From Malaya genurostris (taxonomy: Eukaryota; Arthropoda; Insecta; Diptera; Culicidae), in NCBI RefSeq assembly GCF_030247185.1, contig NC_080572.1, positions 187,206,866-187,270,865 on the forward strand: 64,000 nucleotides of DNA, in the 5' to 3' direction. Position 1 is the first letter of the stretch. Each line of letters begins with the position of its first letter. Shown here in pieces: positions 23,408 through 34,451 of the stretch. Made by a program: the position numbers and the translations under genes. The notes under the pieces are model-generated. The model was not told the DNA's origin. It saw only the letters and a list, made by a program, of their open reading frames with translations, and did not search any database.

Positions 23408-24331
23408 ACACATGGATCAATAAGTCCCGAGACTAACAATGGAAACAACATTTTTTTGCAAATTTTTTTTTATTCATCATCATAATCACCATTTAGGGTG
23501 ATACAATGGTTCCAACGTTTTTCCAATTTTTCAATACCATGTTTATAAAAAAAATTATCTTTCGCTTCAAAATAGACTTCAGTTACAGTGATGACCTCCT
23601 CATTTGAGCCAAATCTTTTTCCCTGGAGCATTTTTTTGAGATCAGCAAAGAGCCAGTAGTCACTGGGGGCTAAATCTGGCGAGTATGGGGGGTGCGGAAG
23701 CAGATCAAAGCCCAATTCGTTCACTTTCGTCTTTGTTTTCATAGACTTGTGGCAGGGTGCATTTTGTTCCATCGAAAGCAATCGCGGCACCCACTTGGAA
23801 AAAATCTTTTCCATGCTCAATTTTACATGAAGGATAGTAAATACACTTCCATATGATATCTGTGTCATCTCAGCAATCTCACGGAGCTTTACTCTACGAT
23901 CTTTCATTATAATTTTTGTCACTTCACTCACATTTTCCGGTGTAACGGCTTCCACAGGTCTACCCGAGCGTTCCGCGTCATTTGTGTCGGTACGATCACG
24001 TTTAAACTCGGCGAACCACCGACAAATCGTTGCTTTTGATGGACAAGAGTCCGGATAATCATCGGATAATCGGATTTCAATCCATTGTTTCGCTTGTACG
24101 GTGTTTTTACCCATTAAAAACAATGTTTTATCAAAACTCGTTTTTTTCCATTTTTTAAACAAACTACAAAACACCTTTACACCAACCTCGATAACTCAGC
24201 TGTTTTTTGGTCGGATCGACTTAAAATTTTGACCCGTTTCAAGCAAAGGTTAGTACTCTAGAAAGACGTGGTTACTGGTTCACTACGAGCGCCATCTCTG
24301 CTTTAGTCTGGGGACTTATTGATCCATGTGT
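23408..24331 (-). mobile_element. Mariner-like deletion derivative
   Basis: Same TIR as the element at 16793 (ACACATGGATCAATAAGTCC), here at both ends as inverted repeats. TA occurs at 23406-23407 and 24332-24333. It is 924 bp, about 360 bp shorter than its relative, because the middle of the transposase is missing. Confidence 0.93.
23470..24174 (-). CDS. In-frame deleted mariner transposase, 234 codons
   Basis: The open frame starts before the usual MGKNTVQAKQW and keeps both HTH modules (TICRWFAEFKRD, LREIAEMTQISYGSV), WVPRLLSMEQ, then joins directly to NAPCHKSMKT. The region with MDETW (first Asp) and the Asp of HQDN is deleted. The C-terminus with YSPDLAPSDYW and GDYDDE is intact. The deletion keeps frame, so a DNA-binding, catalytically dead protein is conceivable. 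Whether it is translated is unknown; a relic ORF is the simpler view. The upstream MEKNEF start is out of frame, as in the 16793 copy. Confidence 0.7.
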   Translation of the reverse strand: MFCSLFKKWKKTSFDKTLFLMGKNTVQAKQWIEIRLSDDYPDSCPSKATICRWFAEFKRDRTDTNDAERSGRPVEAVTPENVSEVTKIIMKDRRVKLREIAEMTQISYGSVFTILHVKLSMEKIFSKWVPRLLSMEQNAPCHKSMKTKTKVNELGFDLLPHPPYSPDLAPSDYWLFADLKKMLQGKRFGSNEEVITVTEVYFEAKDNFFYKHGIEKLEKRWNHCITLNGDYDDE

Positions 24332-24420
24332 TACTATAACGTTTGATACTCTTTTGTGTAAATAGTGACTTTGAAAATTGTGACTTTGTGAGAGTGTAGT
24401 GACGTGAAATTATAAAAATC

Positions 24421-25711
24421 CAGACTGTCCCAGAAAGTATGGGCGCAACCAAAAACCGTTGCCATTTCGCAATGGTTCAGAATCTGTCAATTTTTATGGC
24501 TGCGTCCTGTTGTTTACACTCTTCTATAACCACTTGTGCAGTTGTTTATTCGTTTTCATTAGTTTGTTTCGAAATGCGTGAACTTTCAGCAGAACAACGT
24601 CGAAAAATTGTGTACAAATGGTGCACAGAACGCGGACTGTCACTGAGAAAGATAGCAAAAATGGAAGGAGCAAGTGAAAAAGCCGTGCGAAATGCAATCA
24701 GGAAGTTCGGTGAGGATAACACCTTTGAGGATAAACCGAAAACGGGTCGAAAAAAGGTCCTGCTAACTCTCAGTAGGATAAACGTATACTGAAGGCGTTC
24801 GAACAAAAGAAGGAGGTTGCAGTTCGGGATGTGGCAAAAAAGTGGGCACTTCGAAGTCAAATGTTCTTCGTGCTAAAGAACGTTTGAATCTTCAAACCTA
24901 TAAGAAGCAGAAACAACCAAAACGTAGTCCGAAACAAGAAGCATCGATCAGGCCGAGGGTTCGAAAGCTGTACAATACGATTCTTGCTGGAAATTTGAAC
25001 TGCATAATCATGGACGACGAAACCTACGTGAAACTCAATTACAAATCCTTGCCGGGACCAAAATATTATACGGTGCGAGACGGGCAAGTGTCCGTAACAT
25101 CGATTGAAGTCGAAAAATTTGGTAAGAAAGCTATGATCTGGCAAGCAGTTCGTAGTTTCGGTAAGATTTCGAAACCCTTCATCACCACTGCTTTAATGAA
25201 CAGCGAAATATACATCAAGAAATGTTTACAAAAACGACTTCTACCCATGATTCGAAGCCACAAGGATCATGTTGTCTTCTGGCCAGATCTTGATTCTTGC
25301 CACTACTCGAAATCAACGGTAGAATGGTGTACTACCAAACATGTCACTTTCGTCCCAAAAGACATGAGCCTACCAAATTGCCCACAACTTCGACCAATTG
25401 AGGAAATTCGGGCATTAAAGAAAGCACATCTTAGGAAACATGTCTCAGCAGCAGAAACCATTCAACAGTTCGAAAAAGATTGGAAAAAAGTGTCAAAACT
25501 TATCGCCAAGAACTCTGTACGGAATTTAATGAGGAACGTGTCTCAAGAAGGTGCGCCAGCTAGTCTACAATGGCTAAGTAGCAAATGTTGAGAATAATAT
25601 TCTGTTGTTGGAGTCTAATATTATCAGTATATCGAAAAAATTTTGAATATCTAACACTTGTGAATTGTTACAGCGAAATCAAAGTGCGTCCATTTTTTCC
25701 GGGACAGTCTT
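24421..25711 (+). mobile_element. ITmD37E (Tc1/mariner superfamily) element
   Basis: The TIRs pair: AGACTGTCCCAGAAAGTATG at the left and the complement of CCGGGACAGTCTT at the right, with subterminal GCGTCCAT/ATGGGCGC. The right flank is TA (25712-25713). The left flank reads TC, so the left target duplication has mutated or been lost. A second, much-interrupted copy is at 53032-59381. Confidence 0.85.
24574..25591 (+). pseudogene. ITmD37E transposase, two A-run frame breaks and a stop
   Basis: ATG 24574 gives MRELSAEQRRKIVYKWC with an N-terminal HTH (SLRKIAKMEGASEKAVRNAI) and the GRKK hinge. The frame changes by -1 at an A6G run (24750-24756), has a TAG at 24774, and changes again at a second A6G run (about 24836-24842). 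The main domain then runs VGTSKSNVLRAKERL, IIMDDETYVK (first Asp), KFGKKAMIWQ, FWPDLDSCHYS (second Asp) and LRPIEEIRALKKAH (Glu). I count 37 residues between the second Asp and Glu, hence DD37E. The copy at 53032-59381 reads Leu instead of the TAG. Confidence 0.88.
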
Positions 25712-25713
25712 TA

Positions 25714-26180
25714 AATGGTACAACAACATTACTATTAGTATTCTGGTTGGTAGTAAATAAAACTGATACGGTTAATATGTTTTTTTTCGTTTGGCTGGAC
25801 CGAAATTTTGATCGAAATAAAATAGAGATCACTGTTGATGTTATAGGGAGAAATTGATTCACATTGATTTGTAGATCGGCAATATCAATTCGAAACGATT
25901 AGGGGAGAATATTTTTTTCAGTGACGTTCCAGTTCCATAGACTTTGTATATTTGTGGTTAAATGAAGAAAATTAATATCCATCTGCGCTATACATAATCG
26001 ATACACATTTACATAATACAACCCAATAATAATTTATAATTATAATTCAGTGCAAAAATTTGTAAAAACCAATCAAAACAAAGAAATATCTACCATCATT
26101 TAGATCGAACGAACTTGCTCTTTAAATCCTGATCGAACCTATACTATAATCAATTATTCGGCAAAACGCTAGTTTTAGAA
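25714..26180. other. Unassigned AT-rich intronic sequence
   Basis: No signal recognised. Confidence 0.4.
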
Positions 26181-26860
26181 GTGGTGGTGTGATAATGCCT
26201 TTCTCTTGTCATTTAAATAGTCTCATTAAAACATTTGACAAATTCTATACTCAGCCATTAGTATTGTGAGCTTATCAAATAACCTAATAGTAGCTTTCGA
26301 ACGAGTATAAGTCTTTCGCAATCTATTGTTTCATCTTCGAGAAATTTTGTTTTGTTGAAAAACACTGAGATCTATCGGTTACGTCACATATAACATTACA
26401 TCCCTTGAATCGGAAATGTTTGTCATAACCCTTCCAAATTTAGTTAAAACTGTTAGCTTTCAAATAAGCTTAAGTTTATCGATTTTCGGTGAGTAATCTT
26501 CGAAAAAAATTAGCCGATGAAAAATGTACGATTAATCGGTTACATCACTTATATTATTATATCTACTGAGCCGGAAGTGACAGACATTTGATTTTCGAAC
26601 TTCATCTCAAATTCAATAGTAGCTTTCAAACGAGCCTAAGCTTGTTGAAATCAGATCAACCATCTCCGAGAAAATTGAGCGGTAAAAAAACAACGCGTTT
26701 TGTCAGTTACATCACTTGAGCGGTAAAAAAAACTTTGAAAAAGATAACACACAGACATTTTCTGAACTCGACGGGTTGAGTTGAATGGTATATAACACTT
26801 TGAGTCTCCGAGGCTCCGTTCAAAAGTCAGTTTTTCAGCAATTCTATAACCTTGACTTTA
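26181..26860 (+). repeat. Family A modular repeat, diverged
   Basis: The start 'gtggtggtgtgataatgcct' and 'tttctcttg' mirrors the family end 'gagaaaggca'. Three diverged modules follow, each with 'agctttcaaa(c/t)(g/a)ag' and 'gttacatcac'-like blocks. The conserved 3' block has 'gagttgaatggtatataaca' and 'gttcaaaagtcag'. Noncoding. Confidence 0.65.
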
Positions 26861-27232
26861 TAATAAATTCCCATTTTCCACATCAATTCTGCAGCAATGT
26901 TTTCCAAGCCCAAGATAAAAATCTCAAAACCAAAAACAATGTTCTTGAATATGAATTTATTTTGTACACCGGTCGCAGTGTGAGTTTCACTACAAACAAG
27001 GGCAATTACATGTGCATCCAGCTGCTGGTCGTTTGCATTGGAACAAAATGCACATAGAAGTGAACAATGCTGGAGAAAATGCTACAAATCAGTCCTTCTA
27101 AGGGTTATACATTAGAAAGTGAAAATAATCGGAAGTGAACATAATCAGTTTAGTGAACCGTCCGCAGTGCAAACTTTGCACCAAACGAGTGCAAATAAAT
27201 CAACATTTAGCTGTTTTGCGTTCGAGAAAATG
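26861..27232. other. Unassigned intronic sequence
   Basis: No gene signal; precedes the SINE target duplication. Confidence 0.4.
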
Positions 27233-27252
27233 CCTTTTGTGTATTGTTTTTT

Positions 27253-27402
27253 GTTTTCAATTATAGAGGTTTTAACCTTTAAACTTATGGTCAGTCGCCC
27301 TTCGGGCAAGAAAAACTTTCTAACCCTATGTGCGGGGTTGGGAATCGAACCCAGGTGGACTGCGTGAAAGACATCGACTAACCCATTACGCTATACCCGT
27401 CC
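27253..27402 (-). mobile_element. tRNA-derived SINE
   Basis: The minus strand begins GGGGACGGGTATAGCGTAAT, with an A-box-like TAGCGTAATGGG and a B box GGTTCGATTCC 40 bases on. A non-tRNA tail (GTTAGAAAG, CCCGAAGGGCGACTG) follows. Imperfect 20-bp target duplications flank it: ccttttgtgtattgtttttt (27233-27252) and ccttttgtatattagttttt (27403-27422). Transcription would be by RNA polymerase III, and mobilisation would depend on a LINE. Confidence 0.85.
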
Positions 27403-27509
27403 CCTTTTGTATATTAGTTTTTTGGTGACTCCAGGATCTACACCTGCATTAAATTAGAGGAAATTATTCATATCCACTTCAATCCGGTTATGTCTCTGAC
27501 ATTACCCAC

Positions 27510-28060
27510 CCGCCTTTTTTTCGTTGAAATGAAACACTAGTTTTGAATTTTCTGCACATCTTGACCACTTTTCTGTCAGTTTATGGATACCAAGTCAATA
27601 GGAATGTTCGTCTTTTGAAATCGACTACTTCATAGGAATTGAAGAGCTAGTCAGTCAATACATGGCCCATCGATGAAAACAAATGGTTGTTGGAAGGGAC
27701 CATCTCTACGGAGAATAAGGCGTATGAGGTGGCTGCTCCCAGCCAAATGTTTTGATTGTATCCTGAGCTTGGTTTGCTTTATGTGCATGTGAATAGTCGT
27801 GTAATAAAATTACTTTTCCGTGTCTTCTGAGCCATTCGGACCATTTTTCGTTAAATTCATGATCTAAATGGATCATTTGGTGTCTGTAGCGATTAATATT
27901 GACAGTTTTATCAGGTTATGATACACGACACCTTTCTGATCCCACCAAGCACATTGCCTTCTTGTTGATTTGATCTGGTTTGGCAGTCATTGTGGATGAT
28001 TGTTCCGGATTAGTTCATCAGAGAGTTTAAAGTGGGATAGGTTAAACACCCTAACCCTAT
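27510..28060 (-). pseudogene. Relic of a mauritiana-type mariner transposase
   Basis: The minus-strand reading gives EQSSTMTAKPDQINKKAMC, then NINRYRHQMIHLDHEF, WLRRHGKVILLHDYSHAHKA and TFGWEQPPHTPYSP followed by a stop. Mos1-like mariners have HDNAPSH at the second Asp; here it reads HDYSHAH. The C-terminal pieces FNSYEVVDF and IHKLTEKWSRC can be followed to about 27510. Several stops and frame breaks occur. No TIRs were found. It is a different family from the 16793/23408 and 32836 mariners. Confidence 0.75.
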
Positions 28061-28139
28061 GGTTTAGATATATTGGTCGAAAGCTTTATTTTATTCTGAA
28101 TAAAGTGTGAAGTTCCTTCAGGATTCTTCGCTCAACAAA

Positions 28140-28880
28140 ATGTTCCTCCCATCTCATAATAAATACAATGAATGACGTTGTAGTTTCATCTGAAAGTGAG
28201 CTATGTAACAAATACATATGTTTGCGTCAAACAATTGCAACAATGTACGTTGAACGGGGAACAAGGCCATCCAACCCCAACCATCTACCAATAATTTGAA
28301 GACAAAAGCAAATTGCAGCAAATGCGGTAACAGGATTTTCTTTCCTGTGATGACGTAAAAGTTACCACGCTTCCATGTCGTACGTGCTTGACACAACACG
28401 TCGAGGGGGTGGTGGCAAAGCAATGGTTTGTTTTCCCCGTTTTCGAGTTGGGCGTATTTTTCTCCCAACAGGAACCAACGTCTGCTTCTGCTGTTGTTGT
28501 TGCTGTTGTTGCTGCAGTTGTTGTTATTGTTGTGGGAGTGGAGTAACATGTACACCTTTGCTCCTTCGTCCGATACTAACACTTGGATATGCTCCGGTGA
28601 TAGAAATTCCAATATCTGGCCACGGCCGGTACGGGACAGGCACAGTTCATCGTGTGGATCGGTCGCGAAAGGATGTGAGCGAGCGCTTAGAACAGGAACA
28701 CTTTCCGCGCGTTCGGTTAGTGGACGAGGATTATTTTGAGCCTGTTCGACTGGGAATAAATTCGGATTAAAGTGAGCTTCCTTACACCGGCAGAACGAAA
28801 ATTGTATATGTTGCATATCGAGTAGTGAAATTCATGGGAATACCTTGAGGTGTAATCTGACCCGAACTGGGCTCCATATG
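28140..28880. other. GC-richer island without a recognised gene
   Basis: This stretch has far fewer A/T runs than its neighbours and long shadow frames on both strands: a 220-codon minus-strand frame (28154-28816) and a 131-codon plus-strand frame (28375-28770). The minus frame contains a poly-Asn run from a CTG/TTG repeat and otherwise no domain I know. It could be a promoter/5' UTR or enhancer inside the host gene, or an unrecognised exon. I found no clear splice-site pair linking it to the + strand exons. Confidence 0.35.
28482..28532. repeat. (CTG/TTG)n trinucleotide microsatellite
   Basis: Imperfect CTG/TTG repeat; translated it gives Leu or Cys runs on + and Asn/Ser on -, explaining the long shadow frames here. 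Confidence 0.9.
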
Positions 28881-29790
28881 TAGATTGCGTAATCTAATTA
28901 GAAAAATGTGAAGCAACATGTGAAAATTATGTGTTTCAGTACATTGCGTTCGATGAAGTATTTCAATGGCTAGGCCACGGTAGTTTGTTTTCAGTCTTCA
29001 CTTAGCTTCACCTGTTTTGGACGGATGACTTGTGAGCAGATTGTTTGATTGTTTTCCAAAAATCTTTGGAACAAGCCAAATTATGATAATTGTTGTGACT
29101 AAAATATCCAGAGATCGTACGAAATATATATTTTTTGTAGTGAATATGTTCCGAAACAAGAAAATAAAACGATTATGATTTATAAATTGTTTATTGATGG
29201 TGTAATAACAGTTTTCACCAACAAGATTTGAACTTCCTTTTATGATTTGACATTTATTGGAATGATAAAACATCAATGATGAAACAATATTGTAGATAGT
29301 TTGGCTCATTTGTGCAAATTTTTCAAAATATGACAGAAAAAAAGAGTTTTTAGTGGAACAGCTCTGGACAATACTAAGATTTTTTATTTTGTGTTTATGA
29401 TAACAAAGTAACCGGTTCCTGCTAAGTGCACGTATTAATTTTTTATAATGTTTTTATGCTTCTTTCTCAACGTTTGCTAATCGGTTTGGGTTGAACTGTT
29501 AAGTTGCATTAGCAGTCAGCTTGAACTGCTTTGCACCGGAGGGACTAGGAAGAATCGTTAAGAAAAATATTTTTTTCATAATATTTTTTATGATCTAATT
29601 TTTTTTGAGGCAGAACAAATAAAACTGTTTAGTTTGCTTTCAAAAATCAAGCATACGTCCTGTGTTTAATTCGATATATAAAACATTTTAAGTCCAATTT
29701 TGTCAATAGTCCTGTCGTATCGTATCAAATATATTGATATTTTTTAAACACTGTTTAAAGTGCCAACTTAAACGAAATGAAATAAGTTTA
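28881..29790. other. Unassigned AT-rich intronic sequence
   Basis: No recognised repeat family or gene. Confidence 0.4.
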
Positions 29791-29961
29791 ATAAGGGGCA
29801 CATAAGGGCGCCGGTCTTTCAAGTCAGTTTTCGTATGTTCGAACCTCGACTTAGAACTAAGATTTCAGTATCAGTAGGATTGTAGCACCAGCCATGTTTC
29901 GAATCGACTGCGAAGTCTTTTGAAACAGAAGGCTAAATTCCACAAAAGGAATGTAATCCCC
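29791..29961 (+). mobile_element. Probable tRNA-derived SINE
   Basis: A B-box-like GTTCGAACCTC lies at about 29843. The downstream body includes 'aggctaaattcc' and 'aaaggaatgtaatcccc', resembling the tail of mosquito tRNA SINEs as I remember them. The A box is weak and no target duplication was found, so this is tentative. Confidence 0.4.
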
Positions 29962-30170
29962 AGGTTTAAATAATTAGTCACGTGAAAACAAAACTGTGAG
30001 ATCAGTCTTGTAATGATCTACTATGATGTGAAATTGTTATGCACGTCTGGATAACTCATACACGGAGAACCCTACGACCATAAAATTACGATATCGTAGT
30101 TTTTGATTTTTACGATAGTTGATTCAACGAAACTCTTTTTTTATTCAACCAATATGGGTTTTGATTTGTA

Positions 30171-31359
30171 CACGGAACAGGAATCAGAACAAATTGGCTC
30201 AAATGGCACGTTCCCCTTGATATTTGGAGATTTGTGCCGTATTACTGTTTTGGAAATAGTTGATTTTAATAACAAAATTTCCAAAATAACTATGAAATTA
30301 GTTAAAATTAAGAATTTACTTTGCTGAAAAACACTTTTATTTTTAGAGAATGTGTTTAGTTGGCGAATATCCTGGACACAAACCAGCAATATTTCAATCC
30401 AACGCGAAATTCTCATTGACAACGAATTTTGTGACTAAAATCAGAAAATTTGTCTCTATTTTTCTATCACCATCATTTCTGAAGTACAGCACAAAGAAAA
30501 CAAAAATGAAATTGGTTTAATCAACAAATTTATCAGCCAAAAACTCATGAAAAGTGTCAAAGCAAAACAATCAATTAAAAAGCTAAAAATGACAGTCTTT
30601 TTGAAACTGCTTGCAAATTGTTTTGACGCAAACTCTTAGCATTTGAAGCGATTGTGTGTAATAATGTTTTTACACGGAACAGTGAAGTGGGTTTCAAATG
30701 TTGCACTCTAATTGTATATGTCAAATGATGTTTTTAGTATCTTCCAACCTTCCGGGCTACGCCGACCGGTGTACTACTTGTATTCGGTTTTTTTTCCGAG
30801 TAGTCAAAGTTTTCAGTGAAAGAATCGATTTCGCGAAGTCGAATGAAGAAAACAGCTATTTAGAAGAAAAATTTCAAAAGAAGTTTATGTTTCGTTTATG
30901 TCTTTTTCTCCAATACAACATCGTATTTATATCTACCAATATAGAAAAGACAACCGCGACTGGAATTTTTTCAGTAGTAGTGTGCCATCTAGTGGCTAGT
31001 AGTCATTATGGTGTTAACGTTTTTTTCGGTGACAATGCGCCATATAGTTGCAAATTGCAGAAGCCAATTCAACCATTTATGTTGGTTGAAAATAACGTTT
31101 TATTTCTCTAATTCAACTAGAAAATTTGTTGAATGGAAATGAAGTGTGCCTTAGCTATGAAATGACAACACGTTGAATAGGTGCATTCAACTAAAAAAAT
31201 AGTTATTTCGACAAATATTTTATTATTATTAAGGGAATGAGAAATAAAAAATCTAAATTAGCAAAAGTAAGATTTTTTTAGTTGTCTCAAAAATTAACTA
31301 ACTAAAATCAGAAAATCAACTAATTTTTCCGCCATAATGCTGATTTCGGTCTTTCCGTG
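30171..31359 (+). mobile_element. TIR element of the CACGGA family
   Basis: The right end GGTCTTTCCGTG at 31359 is followed by TA, and the interior follows the copies at 60301 and 62825 ('gttggcgaatatcctgg', 'gtgccatctagtggctagta'). The left end is ambiguous: CACGGAACAGG at 30171 and CACGGAGAACCC at 30061 are both preceded by TA. The 30171 choice gives 1189 bp, in line with the other copies. Noncoding, several short frames only. Confidence 0.75.
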
Positions 31360-32835
31360 TATATATTCGAGTAGTTGAAAAATGCGTAGTTTTTAAAGCT
31401 GTCAAATTTCAGAGACAGCAGAAAGCAGAACAAACATCGTAAACCATCTATTTAGTTGAGATCTGTTCGCTTTTTATGAAAATGTCAATGTCTGTCAAAA
31501 TGTCTGTGAAAATTATGTACATTCATTTTGAAGAAATTTATGATTTCATAACTAGTGTTTATCGATCGGCAAGTTTAGTGTTAATTCAACCTTGCTTACG
31601 ATGAAAGAGATTTGGTGTAAATTTAAGCAACGTTTACTGTATTAGTATTACAAAAATTAATCAATGCACACAAATTAGTACTCCGTACTGAGATACATAA
31701 TTTAATGAGATTGCAAATAACAAAATGTTAAATAAAGTTTACTTAATTGTTTTCGTGAAATTCATATTAATAAATATTCATCACCTAATCTTCAAGGTTC
31801 GCAACAGAATTTTGTCTTCTAAGCGATTGGTTTAATGTTAGAAAATAAATGTACATCTCAATTCATGATTTAGCAAAATTATTAGTGGCCTTGGCTTGAG
31901 AAATAAAAATCAATAATGCACTTATTTACAAACTGGTAAATAATGATGTGGCTAGGCCAGTGAGAAGACTACTGACATAAGTGCACTGTTGTTTTGTTGT
32001 TCAATATGAAAAACAAAACTGACAGTTTAGGAAAACAACAATCGATTAGATGTACCAGAATTTAACTGATCGAACTCAGAAAATTAACTAATATTGTTGT
32101 TGAATTAGGATCGCGGTAGATAAAAAGAGATATTCACGATCAAAAGTTTATTATTCTCCCAGAGGGTCAATTCTAAAAAGACGTCGATATGACTGTTAAA
32201 ATATTATTGAATTCTGAATCGGTTTTTCCCAACAAGACTTTTAGTCCAACATTGCAGGACAATCGGGAATTTCAAGTTCGAATCCAGCCATTGGGGCTTT
32301 CATTTTACTTTATATTAAACAATTTACGTTTGTTATAGAGTACATGCTGAATTTGGGAATGTGTTGAAGGCGAATAGAGGTCAAAATATTGTTTTGCTAT
32401 CATATCTTGTCTTGGTAATTCAAAGTTTTTCTTCAATAACATTCCAATAACTGAATATTCTTCAGCCATTCTTGTTATATCATTATCATTATGAGGTACA
32501 CTTGATTGTCCCATAAGATTTTTTTTGAATTTAATATGGATCTGACTTTCGGTTTCGGAAATAAAGGATGAAGAGTGAAAAAAATGGCAAATTAAATAGT
32601 TTACTTTACAAGAAGAAGATGTAAAATCGTTATAAAACTGCACTCCAAACTATTTGAATTTGTCGGTTCCTGGATTCTGGTTCCCAAAGTACCGGAATAG
32701 TGATGAAAATCTCAAAAATTGGTTTCATTCATTTTTTTCAAAGATGGCGAAGATTGAAATGAAAGATCTTGTGGTTTTATTGGCTGTTATTGAACTTTAT
32801 CCGCATCCGACATTCGACATTCAGATCCGAAATTA
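31360..32835. other. Intronic sequence with decayed repeats
   Basis: 31985-32115 shares blocks with 47570-47675 ('aatcgatta', 'aaaataactaatatt'), probably a truncated relative of the CACGGA family. 32490-32830 carries decayed module-like text ('gatccgacttccggttt'-type). No gene recognised. Confidence 0.4.
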
Positions 32836-34011
32836 ACACATGGACTGAAACAAAGAGAATACGCATTTTGGTTCAAAAGTAACTTTATTCAACAACGTAA
32901 TCTTCATGAGGAGCAACGCAATCATTCCAGCGTCGCTCTAACATTTCATTGACACTTTTGTAGAACGAATTGTCTTTTACCTCAAAATATGCCTCAGTTT
33001 CAGCGATAACCTCTTGAAATTTCTTACCGGCGAGAATTTTTTCAGGTCTGCGAACAGCCAATAGTCGTTGGGAGCCAAATCTGGCGAATACGGTGGATGT
33101 GGGAGCAATTCGAAGTTAAATTCAAATAGTTGTGCCATTGTTTTGATTGACTTGTGACACTGTGCGTTGTCTTGATGAAACAAAAATTTTTTCTTTGTCA
33201 TATGCAATCGTTTCTTTGCAATTTCAGCCTTCAAACGCTCCATTAACGCTATATAATATTCACTGTTAATGGTATTTCCTTTCACAAGATAGTCGATGAA
33301 TATTACACCACGCACATCCCAAAATACCGAGACCATAACCTTTCCAGCCGCTTTGGACGAGGCTCACCAGTTGCTGTGCACTCAGATGACGATCGTTTTG
33401 ATTCCAGAGTGAAATGTTGAATCCATGTTTCATCCATTGCCACATATCGATGCGTAAATTCTGGTTTGTTACGTTTAAACATGGTCAAACACAGCTCAGA
33501 ATCATCAACACGTTCTCGTTTTTGGTCAACAGTAAGCAAACACGGCTCCCACTAGCCAAATGCTCATGCAATATAAAACAAACACGTTCTTCTGATATCT
33601 TTACGATGTCAGCTAATTCACGCAATTTCACTTTTCGATCATTCAAAACGATTTTGCGGTTTTTTAATGTCATTTGGACGTTCTCTGCGTTCTTCATCAT
33701 CGGTGTCTCTACGACCACGTTTGAAGTCAGCAAACCAACGTTTTATTGTTGTTTCTAATGGAGCGGAGTCTCCGTAACACTTTTCAAGCCATTTCCCATC
33801 AAGAAGCAGTGTAAGATTAAAACATGTTTTTGATTCATTGTTCTGAAAATAACAAAAGTAGCGTCACTCTTAGCACAATAACTCACAAACTAATGAACAG
33901 AATATCATGAAAGCTGTTTTTTAAAGATATTTAGTATTAATTGAAAAAAGGTGACTACAATCAAACTAGCGCCATCTATGTGTTAGACCCGGGACTTTTC
34001 AGCTCATGTAT
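32836..34011 (-). mobile_element. Mariner-like element, third family
   Basis: The ends ACACATGGACTGAAA (left) and the complement of TTTCAGCTCATGTAT (right) are diverged inverted repeats. TA occurs at 32834-32835 and 34012-34013. The 1176-bp length is close to complete. It is internally much more diverged than the 16793 element. Confidence 0.8.
32890..33843 (-). pseudogene. Mariner transposase with all three Asp regions, frameshifted
   Basis: Reading on the minus strand from about 33843: an N-terminal HTH piece (WFADFKRGRRDTDDEE), then VKLRELADIVKISEERV (second HTH). After frame changes comes VAMDETWIQHF (first Asp), then VSVFWDVRGVIFIDYL, FLFHQDNAQCHKS (second Asp) and YSPDLAPNDYW (third Asp), ending near NDCVAPHEDYVVE. 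At least three frame changes (near 33730, 33530-33490, 33335 and 33000). The catalytic residues are present but the gene cannot give one protein. Confidence 0.85.
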
Positions 34012-34013
34012 TA

Positions 34014-34451
34014 ATTTTATAATCGAAGGATTCTCTGTGAAATTACAAAATGAAGACGTTGTTTCATGCCCTGTACTAAAAAAGTACCCCATTTTTTACG
34101 TTCCATAATTATTGCTCTGGATTTTAGTACGCAATTTGTATTGGCATTATTACTTGTATGTAAAAATAAATGGACTAATCTTTTAGAAAATCTTACATCC
34201 TCGGAAACCGATGACAAAATTCCCCAAAATGAATGGAATACCATGACTTTGATATGCTTTGCCATTTTACAGTTTAATAGACAGGAGGCAATTTCAGATT
34301 TACGGAAATGTCACATCTGCTTTCTTCGCTGTCGTTAAATGGAAATTTAAAAGAGAAATATATTTTTTTTGGGACATTTTGCTGATGTTTCCTTCTTGAA
34401 GATCAAGCAGAAGTCGAGGAAATTGCATTTGCGGCGTTTTTCAACAGTTCA
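34014..34451. other. Unassigned intronic sequence
   Basis: Nothing recognised. Confidence 0.35.

Noticed and set aside
24750..24756. Programmed -1 frameshifting as the established mechanism of ITmD37E
   Set aside because: A second A-run break and a stop in the same copy point to decay or homopolymer error; kept only as a testable idea.
28154..28816. 220-codon minus-strand frame as a gene
   Set aside because: It depends on a microsatellite, has no known domain, and competing frames on the other strand are almost as long.
30061..30170. Left end of the third CACGGA element at 30061
   Set aside because: The CACGGA there is followed by unrelated sequence; 30171 gives a length and interior matching the other copies, though the choice stays uncertain.
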